Of a DNA stretch of 64,000 nt, positions 7,290-13,104 are shown piece by piece (the first letter of the stretch is position 1; each line of letters opens with the position of its first letter). Origin of the DNA: RGIG4079 sp045531405 (lineage in GTDB: Bacteria; Bacteroidota; Bacteroidia; Bacteroidales; Muribaculaceae); the NCBI GenBank assembly GCA_045531405.1, contig JAZSDX010000013.1, forward strand, positions 49,542 through 113,541, written 5' to 3'. The notes under the pieces were generated by a model. It saw nothing but the letters and a program-made list of their open reading frames with translations. It ran no database searches and was not told the DNA's origin. Position numbers and translations under genes: made by a program.

Positions 7290-7841
7290 ATGGTGTTAGG
7301 AAGTCATAATAGTATGAGTTATTTGCCACTACGGAATTGGTGGGTAACTCCATTTAACTTTATGTCACGATGTCAGGAAGTGGACTATCGTCAACAGTAT
7401 GAGAGATACGGAGTGAGATTGTTTGACCTCCGGATAGGATTCTTCGGCGATGAGAACCCTATGTTTTGTCATGGATTGGCTAACTATAAGGGCGATGTCA
7501 ATGAGGTGTTGCGATGGTTGAATAACAAAGGAGATGTAACAGTGAGAATCCTACTTGAGAAAGGCGATGAAGATGCGTTTAGGCGCTGGGTCGCACATTG
7601 GAAGGCTACCTTTAGGGATATTAATTGGTATTGTGGGGTACGCAAAAAAGATTGGAAAGACTTGTGTGGGCTCAAAAATATCGAAGGGTATATCAAGCAT
7701 TACTATTCCTCGATGCAAGGTGGTAAGATTGACGACCTATGGCCACGATTGTGGGCAAGGAAGAACAACAAGAAAATGCTTGCAGAGGTAGATAAAAATG
7801 AATCATGTTATGTGATGATGGATTTTATCGAGATAAGATAA
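7290..7841 (+). CDS. Phage PI-PLC-like phosphodiesterase (X-domain) in the lysis cassette
   Basis: A 183-aa protein with the visible core of the phosphatidylinositol-specific phospholipase C X domain: GSHNSM at the start (general-base His6), GVRLFDLR (Arg43 and Asp46), FCHGLANYKGDVNEVLRWL (second catalytic His61), VRILLE (Glu90), and a late VMMDFIEIR strand. The family cleaves phosphoinositol headgroups from lipids. The start at 7290 is chosen over 7236 because the longer form reads through the upstream stop region and the domain starts at once. No signal peptide is visible, so like the amidase it would need release by the holin. It sits 5 nt after the DUF6808 gene, so it belongs to the lysis cassette. 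Substrate is unknown; inositol lipids of Bacteroidota are an attractive candidate. Confidence 0.7.
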   Translation: MVLGSHNSMSYLPLRNWWVTPFNFMSRCQEVDYRQQYERYGVRLFDLRIGFFGDENPMFCHGLANYKGDVNEVLRWLNNKGDVTVRILLEKGDEDAFRRWVAHWKATFRDINWYCGVRKKDWKDLCGLKNIEGYIKHYYSSMQGGKIDDLWPRLWARKNNKKMLAEVDKNESCYVMMDFIEIR

Positions 7842-7871
7842 AGATAAAAAAATCACAACGAGAGATAAAGA

Positions 7872-7879
7872 TATATTTG
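7872..7879 (+). promoter_or_regulatory. Candidate -7 promoter element for the triple paralogue cassette
   Basis: TATATTTG is an exact TAnnTTTG match. It ends only 4 nt before the ATG at 7884, so transcription would start at or next to the start codon (leaderless mRNA). No good -33 TTTG is seen at the usual distance, so confidence is limited. Confidence 0.45.
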
Positions 7880-7883
7880 TGGC

Positions 7884-8336
7884 ATGAATACAATAGAATT
7901 ACATATTTACAAAACACAAGTGTGGGACGAAGTTGCTAAGGCAGCAGCCTACACGGGCGACAAAATGATAGGCGATGAAACAGCGTATGAGCGTATCATG
8001 TTGACCGATGAAGATGCGAAGGTGCTACAACGATTTTGGGAGGAAACGGTAAGCGTGGCAAACGACCAGCTGAAAGAGATGCTACTTAATAGTAGTACAG
8101 TCTCTGGTGATTATAGTGTTACACTTGAAGTGTCGAGAGCGTATGATGTGAATCTTACCCCGAGTGTGGAAGCGTCGTTGCGAAGTTATTTTATTTCAGC
8201 GATTGTGAGCAAATGGTATATGTTCGCCAATAAGGGCGAAGCAGAAGCGTATGCTACAGAAGCGTTGGCTATGATGAACGATGTTTTGCGTAAGTTGTAT
8301 TCAAGGAAGCGACCACAAAGACCTAAAAGAAACTAA
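7884..8336 (+). CDS. Phage protein of unknown function, paralogue 1 of 3
   Basis: A 150-aa protein, first of three tandem genes with the same plan. It has an N-terminal beta strand then helix (IELHIYKTQVWDEVAKAAAYTG), a helical centre, a short strand region (YSVTLEVS), then a C-terminal helix block (SYFISAIVSKWYMFANKGEAEAYATEA) and a basic tail (SRKRPQRPKRN). No enzymatic motif is visible. Candidates are virion proteins or subunits of a heteromeric complex. It may start a new transcript, since a promoter-like site ends 4 nt upstream. Confidence 0.6.
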   Translation: MNTIELHIYKTQVWDEVAKAAAYTGDKMIGDETAYERIMLTDEDAKVLQRFWEETVSVANDQLKEMLLNSSTVSGDYSVTLEVSRAYDVNLTPSVEASLRSYFISAIVSKWYMFANKGEAEAYATEALAMMNDVLRKLYSRKRPQRPKRN

Positions 8337-8349
8337 ATAATAAAAAGAT

Positions 8350-8847
8350 ATGGCAGATAAAAAGACAGTAACAGCGACCATCGTAATGGAGGAATTGCTC
8401 TATGACGTGATGAATGAAACTTATCTACGAGGTCGCACAATTCAAAATGACACTAACTATAAGGAAGTAGCAAGCATGTTTGCCTCGTTAGACGAGGAGA
8501 ATCAAGATAAGATATTACGCTCCATCAAAAGGGCTTTTGCCGAGATGAAAACAGAGCTAAGTGAGTATCTTAATGAGAACGGGCTAACAACCGACAATAA
8601 ATTAATATCGTCGGATAAAGACTTGGTAATCTCATTGACTATGCCAACGAATTTCAATGAGGCTGCAAGTGCCGGAGTGGCAGAAGCAATTCATGACTAT
8701 ATTCGTAATTCGACCGTGGCGGATTGGTATCTCGTAACAAACAAAGCTGATGCAGCCGATTATGTAGCCTTAGCACAACGGTCATTAGAATCGGTGCGAA
8801 AGAGTGTTAGCAAGCGAAGCCGCCCTATGCGAAGAACCACAACATAA
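8350..8847 (+). CDS. Phage protein of unknown function, paralogue 2 of 3
   Basis: A 165-aa protein sharing the plan of its neighbours: VTATIVMEELLYDVMNETYL at the start, a helical centre, LVISLTMPTNF, then AIHDYIRNSTVADWYLVTNKADAADYVALA, and a basic Arg/Ser tail (KRSRPMRRTTT). It is closest to the third copy in the N-terminal strand-helix (both have EELLYD or KELLYD) and to the first in the C-terminal block (SKWYMFANKGEA versus ADWYLVTNKADA). It starts 13 nt after paralogue 1 and ends 6 nt before paralogue 3, so the three are one operon. Function is unknown. Confidence 0.6.
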   Translation: MADKKTVTATIVMEELLYDVMNETYLRGRTIQNDTNYKEVASMFASLDEENQDKILRSIKRAFAEMKTELSEYLNENGLTTDNKLISSDKDLVISLTMPTNFNEAASAGVAEAIHDYIRNSTVADWYLVTNKADAADYVALAQRSLESVRKSVSKRSRPMRRTTT

Positions 8848-8853
8848 AAGGAT

Positions 8854-9384
8854 ATGTATTGTTGCGAGAAAAATAAAAAGGAACCTGATAAGGATGTTAC
8901 CATAACCCTCTTACGCAAGGAGTTGCTCTATGATATAGAGAACTATGCCTATGTGGAAGCCGATATAATGAAGGTGGAAGATGAGCATGACAAGCATCAG
9001 CTGTTTGATGTGGGTCAAGATGGTAATATTGATTTGGTGACGCGAGTGTTGAATCTTGCATATACCGAATGTGTGGAGTGGTTATATCCATACACGAAGC
9101 GAGAGGTAGCCGATGATGCTATGTTGTGTAATGCTCCATGTGCTCCGGAAGCGTATAACATCGACATGACAGTGCCGGATAGCTTCTCCGCGACCACTAT
9201 GGGATTGCTAAAGAACCTTATCCACCGATACTTTGTGGCAAGAGTGCTGTGGGAATGGTGTGGGATAGTGAAGCCCACAAGTGCAGAACATTGGGCAGGT
9301 GTGGCTATGCAAGCGAAGGAACAGGCAAAGAGTGCGTTAATATCGAGACGCACCCGACTGCGAAGAAAGCAGAGCATCTTTTGA
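8854..9384 (+). CDS. Phage protein of unknown function, paralogue 3 of 3
   Basis: A 176-aa protein, the most diverged of the three. It keeps VTITLLRKELLYDIENYAYV at the start, a DMTVPDSFSATTMGLLKNLIHRYFVARVLWEW segment (read in parts) matching the C-terminal helix block of the others, and a basic tail (SRRTRLRRKQSIF). It has extra cysteines at the N-terminus (MYCCEKNKKEPDKD) and in the centre (CNAPCAPEAYN). A strong G+C hairpin starts 7 nt after its stop. Function is unknown. Confidence 0.6.
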   Translation: MYCCEKNKKEPDKDVTITLLRKELLYDIENYAYVEADIMKVEDEHDKHQLFDVGQDGNIDLVTRVLNLAYTECVEWLYPYTKREVADDAMLCNAPCAPEAYNIDMTVPDSFSATTMGLLKNLIHRYFVARVLWEWCGIVKPTSAEHWAGVAMQAKEQAKSALISRRTRLRRKQSIF

Positions 9385-9390
9385 TGCAAA

Positions 9391-9411
9391 GGGGGCAAAA
9401 GAAAAGCCCCC
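9391..9411. terminator. GC-rich hairpin after the third paralogue
   Basis: GGGGGC pairs with GCCCCC around a 9-nt A-rich loop, starting 7 nt after the stop codon at 9384. There is no clear T tract on either strand, so it may be a pause or processing site rather than a complete intrinsic terminator. Confidence 0.5.
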
Positions 9412-9446
9412 GACAATATAGAATATTTGAGCTACCACACTACATA

Positions 9447-9500
9447 ATATCCTAAGAAGGTCATCGAGGGCAATATGCCTTGTCAGCCTTCTTAGGATAT
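9447..9500. promoter_or_regulatory. Long imperfect palindrome with 14-bp perfect arms
   Basis: The arms ATATCCTAAGAAGG (9447-9460) and CCTTCTTAGGATAT (9487-9500) are perfect inverted repeats. The 26-nt spacer can itself form a smaller stem (AGGGCA with TGCCTT, one mismatch). No T tract follows, so it is not a simple terminator. It could be an operator, an RNA switch, a small RNA or a replication-related site. The flanks hold no reading frame with coding character. Confidence 0.6.
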
Positions 9501-9527
9501 ACTTTATTTATGTAGGTGGTAGTAAGG

Positions 9528-9559
9528 CAAAGGTAAACAAAATAATTGAAATAAGCAAT
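9528..9559 (-). promoter_or_regulatory. Candidate minus-strand promoter facing the palindrome
   Basis: On the minus strand, TACCTTTG (9535-9528) matches TAnnTTTG and an ATTG (9559-9556) lies 20 nt upstream as a weak -33. A transcript from here would run leftward through the palindrome at 9447-9500 and would contain no recognisable gene. Confidence 0.35.
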
Positions 9560-9863
9560 GAAGAAAAGGGAAATCTTTGCTGAGATAATAGAAATAGTGG
9601 TTAGTGAGACCGATGTGCCGTGTGAAGAAATATTGTCAAAGTCGAAACAAGCCGAGGTGGTAGATGCACGATATATGTTGATCATGGCGTTGTTGGATTT
9701 CGGGTTTTATCCGAGTGAGGTAGCACAGATGGTGGGGCTAACATCAAGATCCATAAACTATACCATATCGAATTTTGACACACGCATGAGTTATGCGAAA
9801 TACAAAAGAAACACATACGACAGAATAAGGAAAAGGGTAGGAAATATCGCCTTCGGGGGGTGA
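9558..9863 (+). CDS. DnaA domain IV-like helix-turn-helix protein
   Basis: A 101-aa basic protein resembling the DNA-binding domain IV of DnaA: an N-terminal helix, EEILSKSKQAEVVDARYMLIMALLD (read in parts), FYPSEVAQMVGLTSRSINYTISNF, and a C-terminal helix with Tyr and Arg. In DnaA the same order (SKSR..VDAR..AMYL, then sl.eIG, then H.TVL) binds DnaA boxes. There is no AAA+ domain. It could be a phage regulator or an adaptor that recognises an origin-like sequence, possibly the nearby palindrome. This is inference. The fold assignment is fairly secure, the role is not. Confidence 0.65.
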   Translation: MKKREIFAEIIEIVVSETDVPCEEILSKSKQAEVVDARYMLIMALLDFGFYPSEVAQMVGLTSRSINYTISNFDTRMSYAKYKRNTYDRIRKRVGNIAFGG

Positions 9864-9874
9864 TGCTTGAATGG

Positions 9875-9882
9875 TAGTTTTG
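9875..9882 (+). promoter_or_regulatory. Candidate -7 promoter element before the Gly-rich protein gene
   Basis: TAGTTTTG matches TAnnTTTG and lies about 39 nt upstream of the ATG at 9921. A TTCG at 9852-9855, 19 nt upstream, is a three-of-four match to the -33 TTTG. A small hairpin (GGGA..TCCC) follows in the leader. Confidence 0.5.
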
Positions 9883-9920
9883 CAATGGGAATAGTCCCGC
9901 ATAACTAAAATTCAAGTATT

Positions 9921-10919
9921 ATGTCAGAAACAAAAACTTATGTATTCGGGAATGATGGCAACAGAGGCTATCAGAATGGATTTGACCCGAATTTCCTCAT
10001 CGGAGCGATGATGGGTGGCGGTGGAGGTTTCGGTGGCTTCGGTGGAGGCAACTGGTTATTTCCATTGCTTTGGATTGCCTTATTTGGCAACAATGGTTGG
10101 GGTGGTTTTGGCGGTAATGGTGGCTATGGTAATATCCTTGGCACCGGATTCTTGTCAAACCAAATCAACGAGAACGCAGGTAAAGAGGTGATAATGCAAG
10201 CACTTCATGGCACAAACAGTGCTATTGACCAACTCGCATCAACCTTTAACTGTACCGCAGGCGAAATGCGTAATGCATTGACTTCAATCAACAACCAAAT
10301 TTGTGGTGTTGGTAATCAGTTGGGCATGACCGGTATGCAAGTAATCAATGCAATCGACAGAGGCGATGCCGCTATTGCAAGTCAACTTGCTAACTGTTGC
10401 TGCTCAATCGAAAAAGGTATCTTGGAAAGCAACTATCTCACCGAGCGTGGATTTTGCAACACCAACCAAATCCTTACCAAAGGATTTAGCGACCTTGGTT
10501 ATGCAACAGCACAACAAACTTGTGAGATCTCAAAGTCAATCGAAGCGTCAACAAGCCGTATCCTTGAAGGTCAACGTGCCGCCGAACTTCGTGAGTTGAA
10601 CCGAGAAATCACCGAGCGTGACCGTCGCATTGCAGAGCAATCAACCGCGATCAACAACTATCAACAAACCCAAACATTTGGTGCGATGATTAATCAAGCA
10701 ACTGCCCCTATTGCAGCCGCTGTGAACAATCTACAAAGCGATGTTGATGGTATCAAATGTAAGTTGCCACGCACCGAGACTGTTGTGGCACAACCCAACT
10801 ACATTCCGGTAAACTATGGTGTTAATGTTGGCCTTGCTCCTTATAGCTGTGGCTGTGGCTTCGGATTAGGCTATGGCTATGGTAATGGGTTTGCTAATGG
10901 TGGAAGCCTTTGGGGGTAG
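9921..10919 (+). CDS. Phage Gly-rich protein with hydrophobic N-terminal hairpin and helical body
   Basis: A 332-aa protein. Residues 30-72 are Gly/Phe/Asn-rich and enclose a hydrophobic stretch (NWLFPLLWIALFGNN, 44-58). Residues about 80-250 are helical, with repeated short helices of form AIDQLAS, VINAIDRGDAAIAS and ISKSIEAS, and an unusual cysteine cluster (NCCCSIEKG, near 158-165). Residues 220-250 look like a coiled coil rich in Arg and Glu. The C-terminus is again Gly/Tyr/Cys-rich (CGCGFGLGYGYGNGF). Proteins of this layout occur in many gut phages, from memory, and are usually called structural. It may be a membrane-active ejection protein or appendage tip. It appears to have its own promoter. 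Confidence 0.55.
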   Translation: MSETKTYVFGNDGNRGYQNGFDPNFLIGAMMGGGGGFGGFGGGNWLFPLLWIALFGNNGWGGFGGNGGYGNILGTGFLSNQINENAGKEVIMQALHGTNSAIDQLASTFNCTAGEMRNALTSINNQICGVGNQLGMTGMQVINAIDRGDAAIASQLANCCCSIEKGILESNYLTERGFCNTNQILTKGFSDLGYATAQQTCEISKSIEASTSRILEGQRAAELRELNREITERDRRIAEQSTAINNYQQTQTFGAMINQATAPIAAAVNNLQSDVDGIKCKLPRTETVVAQPNYIPVNYGVNVGLAPYSCGCGFGLGYGYGNGFANGGSLWG

Positions 10920-10941
10920 TGTTGAATAACCAACTTTGAAG

Positions 10942-10949
10942 AAAGGAGG
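10942..10949 (+). promoter_or_regulatory. Strong Shine-Dalgarno sequence before the 116-aa phage gene
   Basis: AAAGGAGG lies 5 nt upstream of the ATG at 10955. Such a complete anti-16S match is uncommon in Bacteroidota genes and is not seen before most other genes in this window. It supports the start at 10955. Confidence 0.6.
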
Positions 10950-10954
10950 AAGTT

Positions 10955-11305
10955 ATGTCAACATTATTGCCAACTTACATTAACGTAAACGTGAACGGCA
11001 TACCTGCTCTATCGAGCAAAGGTGTGAGCGTGTCAACTACCCAAGTGGCGTTTGACTTCAACAATCATCGCAATGTGGGTAGTCCATTTCGAGGGTTGAT
11101 TATCATTCGCTTGAATCAAGCCATACCTACCGGCACAACTGCAACGCTACCGATTGTGTTCACTTCGGACGGTGGTAACGTGAAGCCGTTGACCTCATTC
11201 AATGGTGAGGCTGTAACCGTAGGCGATTTGCCCGGAACCGGTATTTATTTGGTGTGGTATGAGAGCCAAAGCGACACACTTCAACTCATAACAGGAATTG
11301 TTTAA
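10955..11305 (+). CDS. Small beta-rich phage protein of unknown function
   Basis: A 116-aa protein with alternating short strands and a high Thr/Val/Gly/Asn content (NVNVNGIPAL, STTQVAFDF, GLIIIRL, ATLPIVFTSDGG, GIYLVWYESQ). It looks like one compact all-beta domain, such as a decoration or head/tail accessory protein. No cysteine, no signal peptide and no catalytic motif is seen. It lies between the Gly-rich protein and a coiled-coil protein in one co-directed block and has a strong ribosome binding site, so it is probably made in quantity. Confidence 0.55.
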   Translation: MSTLLPTYINVNVNGIPALSSKGVSVSTTQVAFDFNNHRNVGSPFRGLIIIRLNQAIPTGTTATLPIVFTSDGGNVKPLTSFNGEAVTVGDLPGTGIYLVWYESQSDTLQLITGIV

Positions 11306-11324
11306 CAACTAAAAAAGATATATC

Positions 11325-11843
11325 ATGTTCGGTGGATTAAGAGAAGGAAACGTATTTTACATATTTGACAAGAATGACCTTACATTGCAGATTGGTGAAG
11401 TGGTGGAAGTAAAGAATCCCGTTACCAAGTATGGTCAGGGTGTGTATCCGGCAAGTCCGTTTGCACAACTTGACAAAGAGATAGACATAAAGGTAAAGGT
11501 TGGGAATGCGATACATAACATAAGCCAATTACCATGCGACAAGTCGTTTTCGCTTAAGAACAATGTATTTGTGAGCGATAATGAGGCGGAGGTTAAAGCC
11601 GAGATAGATTCGGTGTATAGGAATGCTAAATATGGCATTGAGAACCAATCCTATTTCCAGAAGGCGGCGAGTGCATGCGAAAACATGTATGTTCAGCTTA
11701 ACCCCAATCTCGCAAAAGAGAAGCAGCAAGAAGAAAAGATTGTTGAACTTGAGAAGCAGATCGGGAGCATAGATTCAAAGTTGAATCGTATGTATGATTT
11801 ATTATCTGAGTCCATCGGACAGGGTAAATCTAAAAAAGAATAG
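11325..11843 (+). CDS. Phage protein with N-terminal beta domain and C-terminal coiled coil
   Basis: A 172-aa protein. Residues 1-90 are beta-rich and start with MFGGLREGNVFYIFDKND. Residues about 85-130 are helical, and residues 130-165 form a clear coiled coil (KQQEEKIVELEKQIGSIDSK) followed by a Lys-rich tail. This layout fits an oligomeric structural or scaffold-like protein. It has no recognisable family for me. It starts 19 nt after the preceding stop and ends 12 nt before the next start, so it is cotranscribed with both. Confidence 0.5.
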   Translation: MFGGLREGNVFYIFDKNDLTLQIGEVVEVKNPVTKYGQGVYPASPFAQLDKEIDIKVKVGNAIHNISQLPCDKSFSLKNNVFVSDNEAEVKAEIDSVYRNAKYGIENQSYFQKAASACENMYVQLNPNLAKEKQQEEKIVELEKQIGSIDSKLNRMYDLLSESIGQGKSKKE

Positions 11844-11855
11844 GAGAATCAAATT

Positions 11856-12182
11856 ATGGTTATGATGGAAATAACAGAAGACAAGTTTGACAAGATGTAT
11901 GAGCATGTAGAAAAGGCTCTTAAGTCGATGGGCAAGGTGATGCAATGCTTTGAGGAATTGCAAGAAGAAGCCGGCTCAATGGGTCAACGTGGCGGTTATG
12001 GTAACCGAGGTCATTATGGCAATCGTGGTAATAGCGGTGCGTCGTATGGCGGTTATGGCAATCGTGTGGTTCACTCTATGAACGAGTGGGAGGAAGACGA
12101 TTGGGAAGATGACAGCATGGATGAACGTGGCTATGGCAACCGTATGGGTCAACGCCGTGGCATGCGTGGTGGCCGTCGATAG
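11856..12182 (+). CDS. Small phage protein with acidic helix and GYGNR/RG repeat tail
   Basis: A 108-aa protein in two parts. Residues 1-38 are an amphipathic acidic helix (DKFDKMYEHVEKALKSMGK and onward). Residues 45-108 are low complexity, with the unit GYGNR or HYGNR about five times, an acidic interruption (EWEEDDWEDD) and an RG-rich end (RRGMRGGRR). Such tails bind nucleic acid or drive self-association in other proteins, but this is only an analogy. A terminator follows the gene. I do not recognise a family. The frame is kept throughout the repeats, and the start is preceded by an AGGAGA-like sequence. Confidence 0.55.
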   Translation: MVMMEITEDKFDKMYEHVEKALKSMGKVMQCFEELQEEAGSMGQRGGYGNRGHYGNRGNSGASYGGYGNRVVHSMNEWEEDDWEDDSMDERGYGNRMGQRRGMRGGRR

Positions 12183-12191
12183 TAATTAACC

Positions 12192-12236
12192 GGTGTAGGG
12201 GAGAGTTATGAGATTTCCCCTGCACCATAATTTTTA
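12192..12236 (+). terminator. Intrinsic terminator after the GYGNR protein gene
   Basis: GGTGTAGGGGA pairs with TCCCCTGCACC (one G-T pair) around a 13-nt loop, followed by ATAATTTTTA. It closes the block that begins at 9921. Confidence 0.8.
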
Positions 12237-12241
12237 TAGAT

Positions 12242-12667
12242 ATGCGAAAAAGAAATAGAACGAGTTTAGATATCTTCAACTATATGCCATATAGCAAGCG
12301 AGTGTACCTAAAGAATCATGGGTATCACTTCAATAAAGCATCGTATGAGTTTGCTTGTTCGCTTATGTGGAAGGAAACAAATGGGAAAGAGGAAGGCATT
12401 AAGCCGGTGGATAAAGATGTTTTGAAAACGATTTTGAAACGGTATAATGTGGAAGTTCCCAACGATGCGATATATGATGCATGTTATGTGTATTCAGCGG
12501 CAATGGCTGACTATATGGGTAGGTCGATCCCCAATGAGCAATATTTGGCTTTACATGTAAGGGATAGAATCCATGACGTGGATAAACGAGATGGCTATAT
12601 CTTCAACCAATTCTTAGCGGATTGTGAGTTTGAAGGCATCGCAATCGACTTTGAGGAATTTCTATGA
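12242..12667 (+). CDS. Conserved phage protein of unknown function (DUF7841-like)
   Basis: A 141-aa, mostly helical protein. The N-terminal IFNYMPYSKRVYLKNHGYHFNK and the central DACYVYSAAMADYMGRSIP and RDRIHDVDKRDGYIFNQF segments match my memory of a protein family found near the ends of Bacteroides phage genomes (DUF7841-like). No catalytic set is obvious. Its last 4 nt overlap the next gene (ATGA), so the two are coupled. It sits at the phage edge next to the integrase, where accessory genes are common. Confidence 0.55.
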   Translation: MRKRNRTSLDIFNYMPYSKRVYLKNHGYHFNKASYEFACSLMWKETNGKEEGIKPVDKDVLKTILKRYNVEVPNDAIYDACYVYSAAMADYMGRSIPNEQYLALHVRDRIHDVDKRDGYIFNQFLADCEFEGIAIDFEEFL

Positions 12668-13104
12668 TAAAGGTACACATTATATTAGACAAGTACGATT
12701 GGGAGATATTCGCCTACTTTGCCGTAACAAAGTATGATGTGGAGGATATAATGGAGCGTCTATGGTCTATCGGGTGCAATGGTTGGCAAGCAGAGGAGGC
12801 TTACAAGAATTTGACGAAAAACAAGTTGAACTCCGGACTAACATATAGTTCGTATATCAAGCATCAGAGCGTGATTGTCACTGCACTAACCGATAGCCCG
12901 GCACAATTCTTCAATTCGTTTCTGCATGAGGTGGTAGCACATTGTGTTGACCAGATATCCGACACATTATATATAAGCAAGAGGAGCGAGGAGTATGCGT
13001 ATCTTATAGGAGATTTGGGTATGAGCATATTCCCACATGTTCAGCACTTATTGTGTGAGTGCTGTAGCAAAAAGAAAAAACGGAAGCGGAAACTACTTAA
13101 GTAG
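12664..13104 (+). CDS. Phage protein with HExxxH-like motif, possible metallopeptidase relative
   Basis: A 146-aa protein. Residues 1-75 are mixed alpha/beta; then FNSFLHEVVAHCVDQIS follows near residues 80-96, and a SEEYAYLIG helix with LLCECC near the end. The HEVVAH hexamer has one residue more than the HExxH zinc motif, and the downstream Glu could be a third ligand, so a distant or degenerate zinc protease fold is possible. The C-terminus is highly basic (KKKKRKRK). It ends in Leu-Leu-Lys-stop inside a 12-bp palindrome that also ends the integrase. Function is unknown. Confidence 0.5.
   Translation: MIKVHIILDKYDWEIFAYFAVTKYDVEDIMERLWSIGCNGWQAEEAYKNLTKNKLNSGLTYSSYIKHQSVIVTALTDSPAQFFNSFLHEVVAHCVDQISDTLYISKRSEEYAYLIGDLGMSIFPHVQHLLCECCSKKKKRKRKLLK

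Noticed and set aside
9447..9500. Box C/D-like kink-turn (CTGA and ATGA on opposite sides of the inner loop)
   Set aside because: The match is short and the stem geometry uncertain; it would be over-reading a palindrome.
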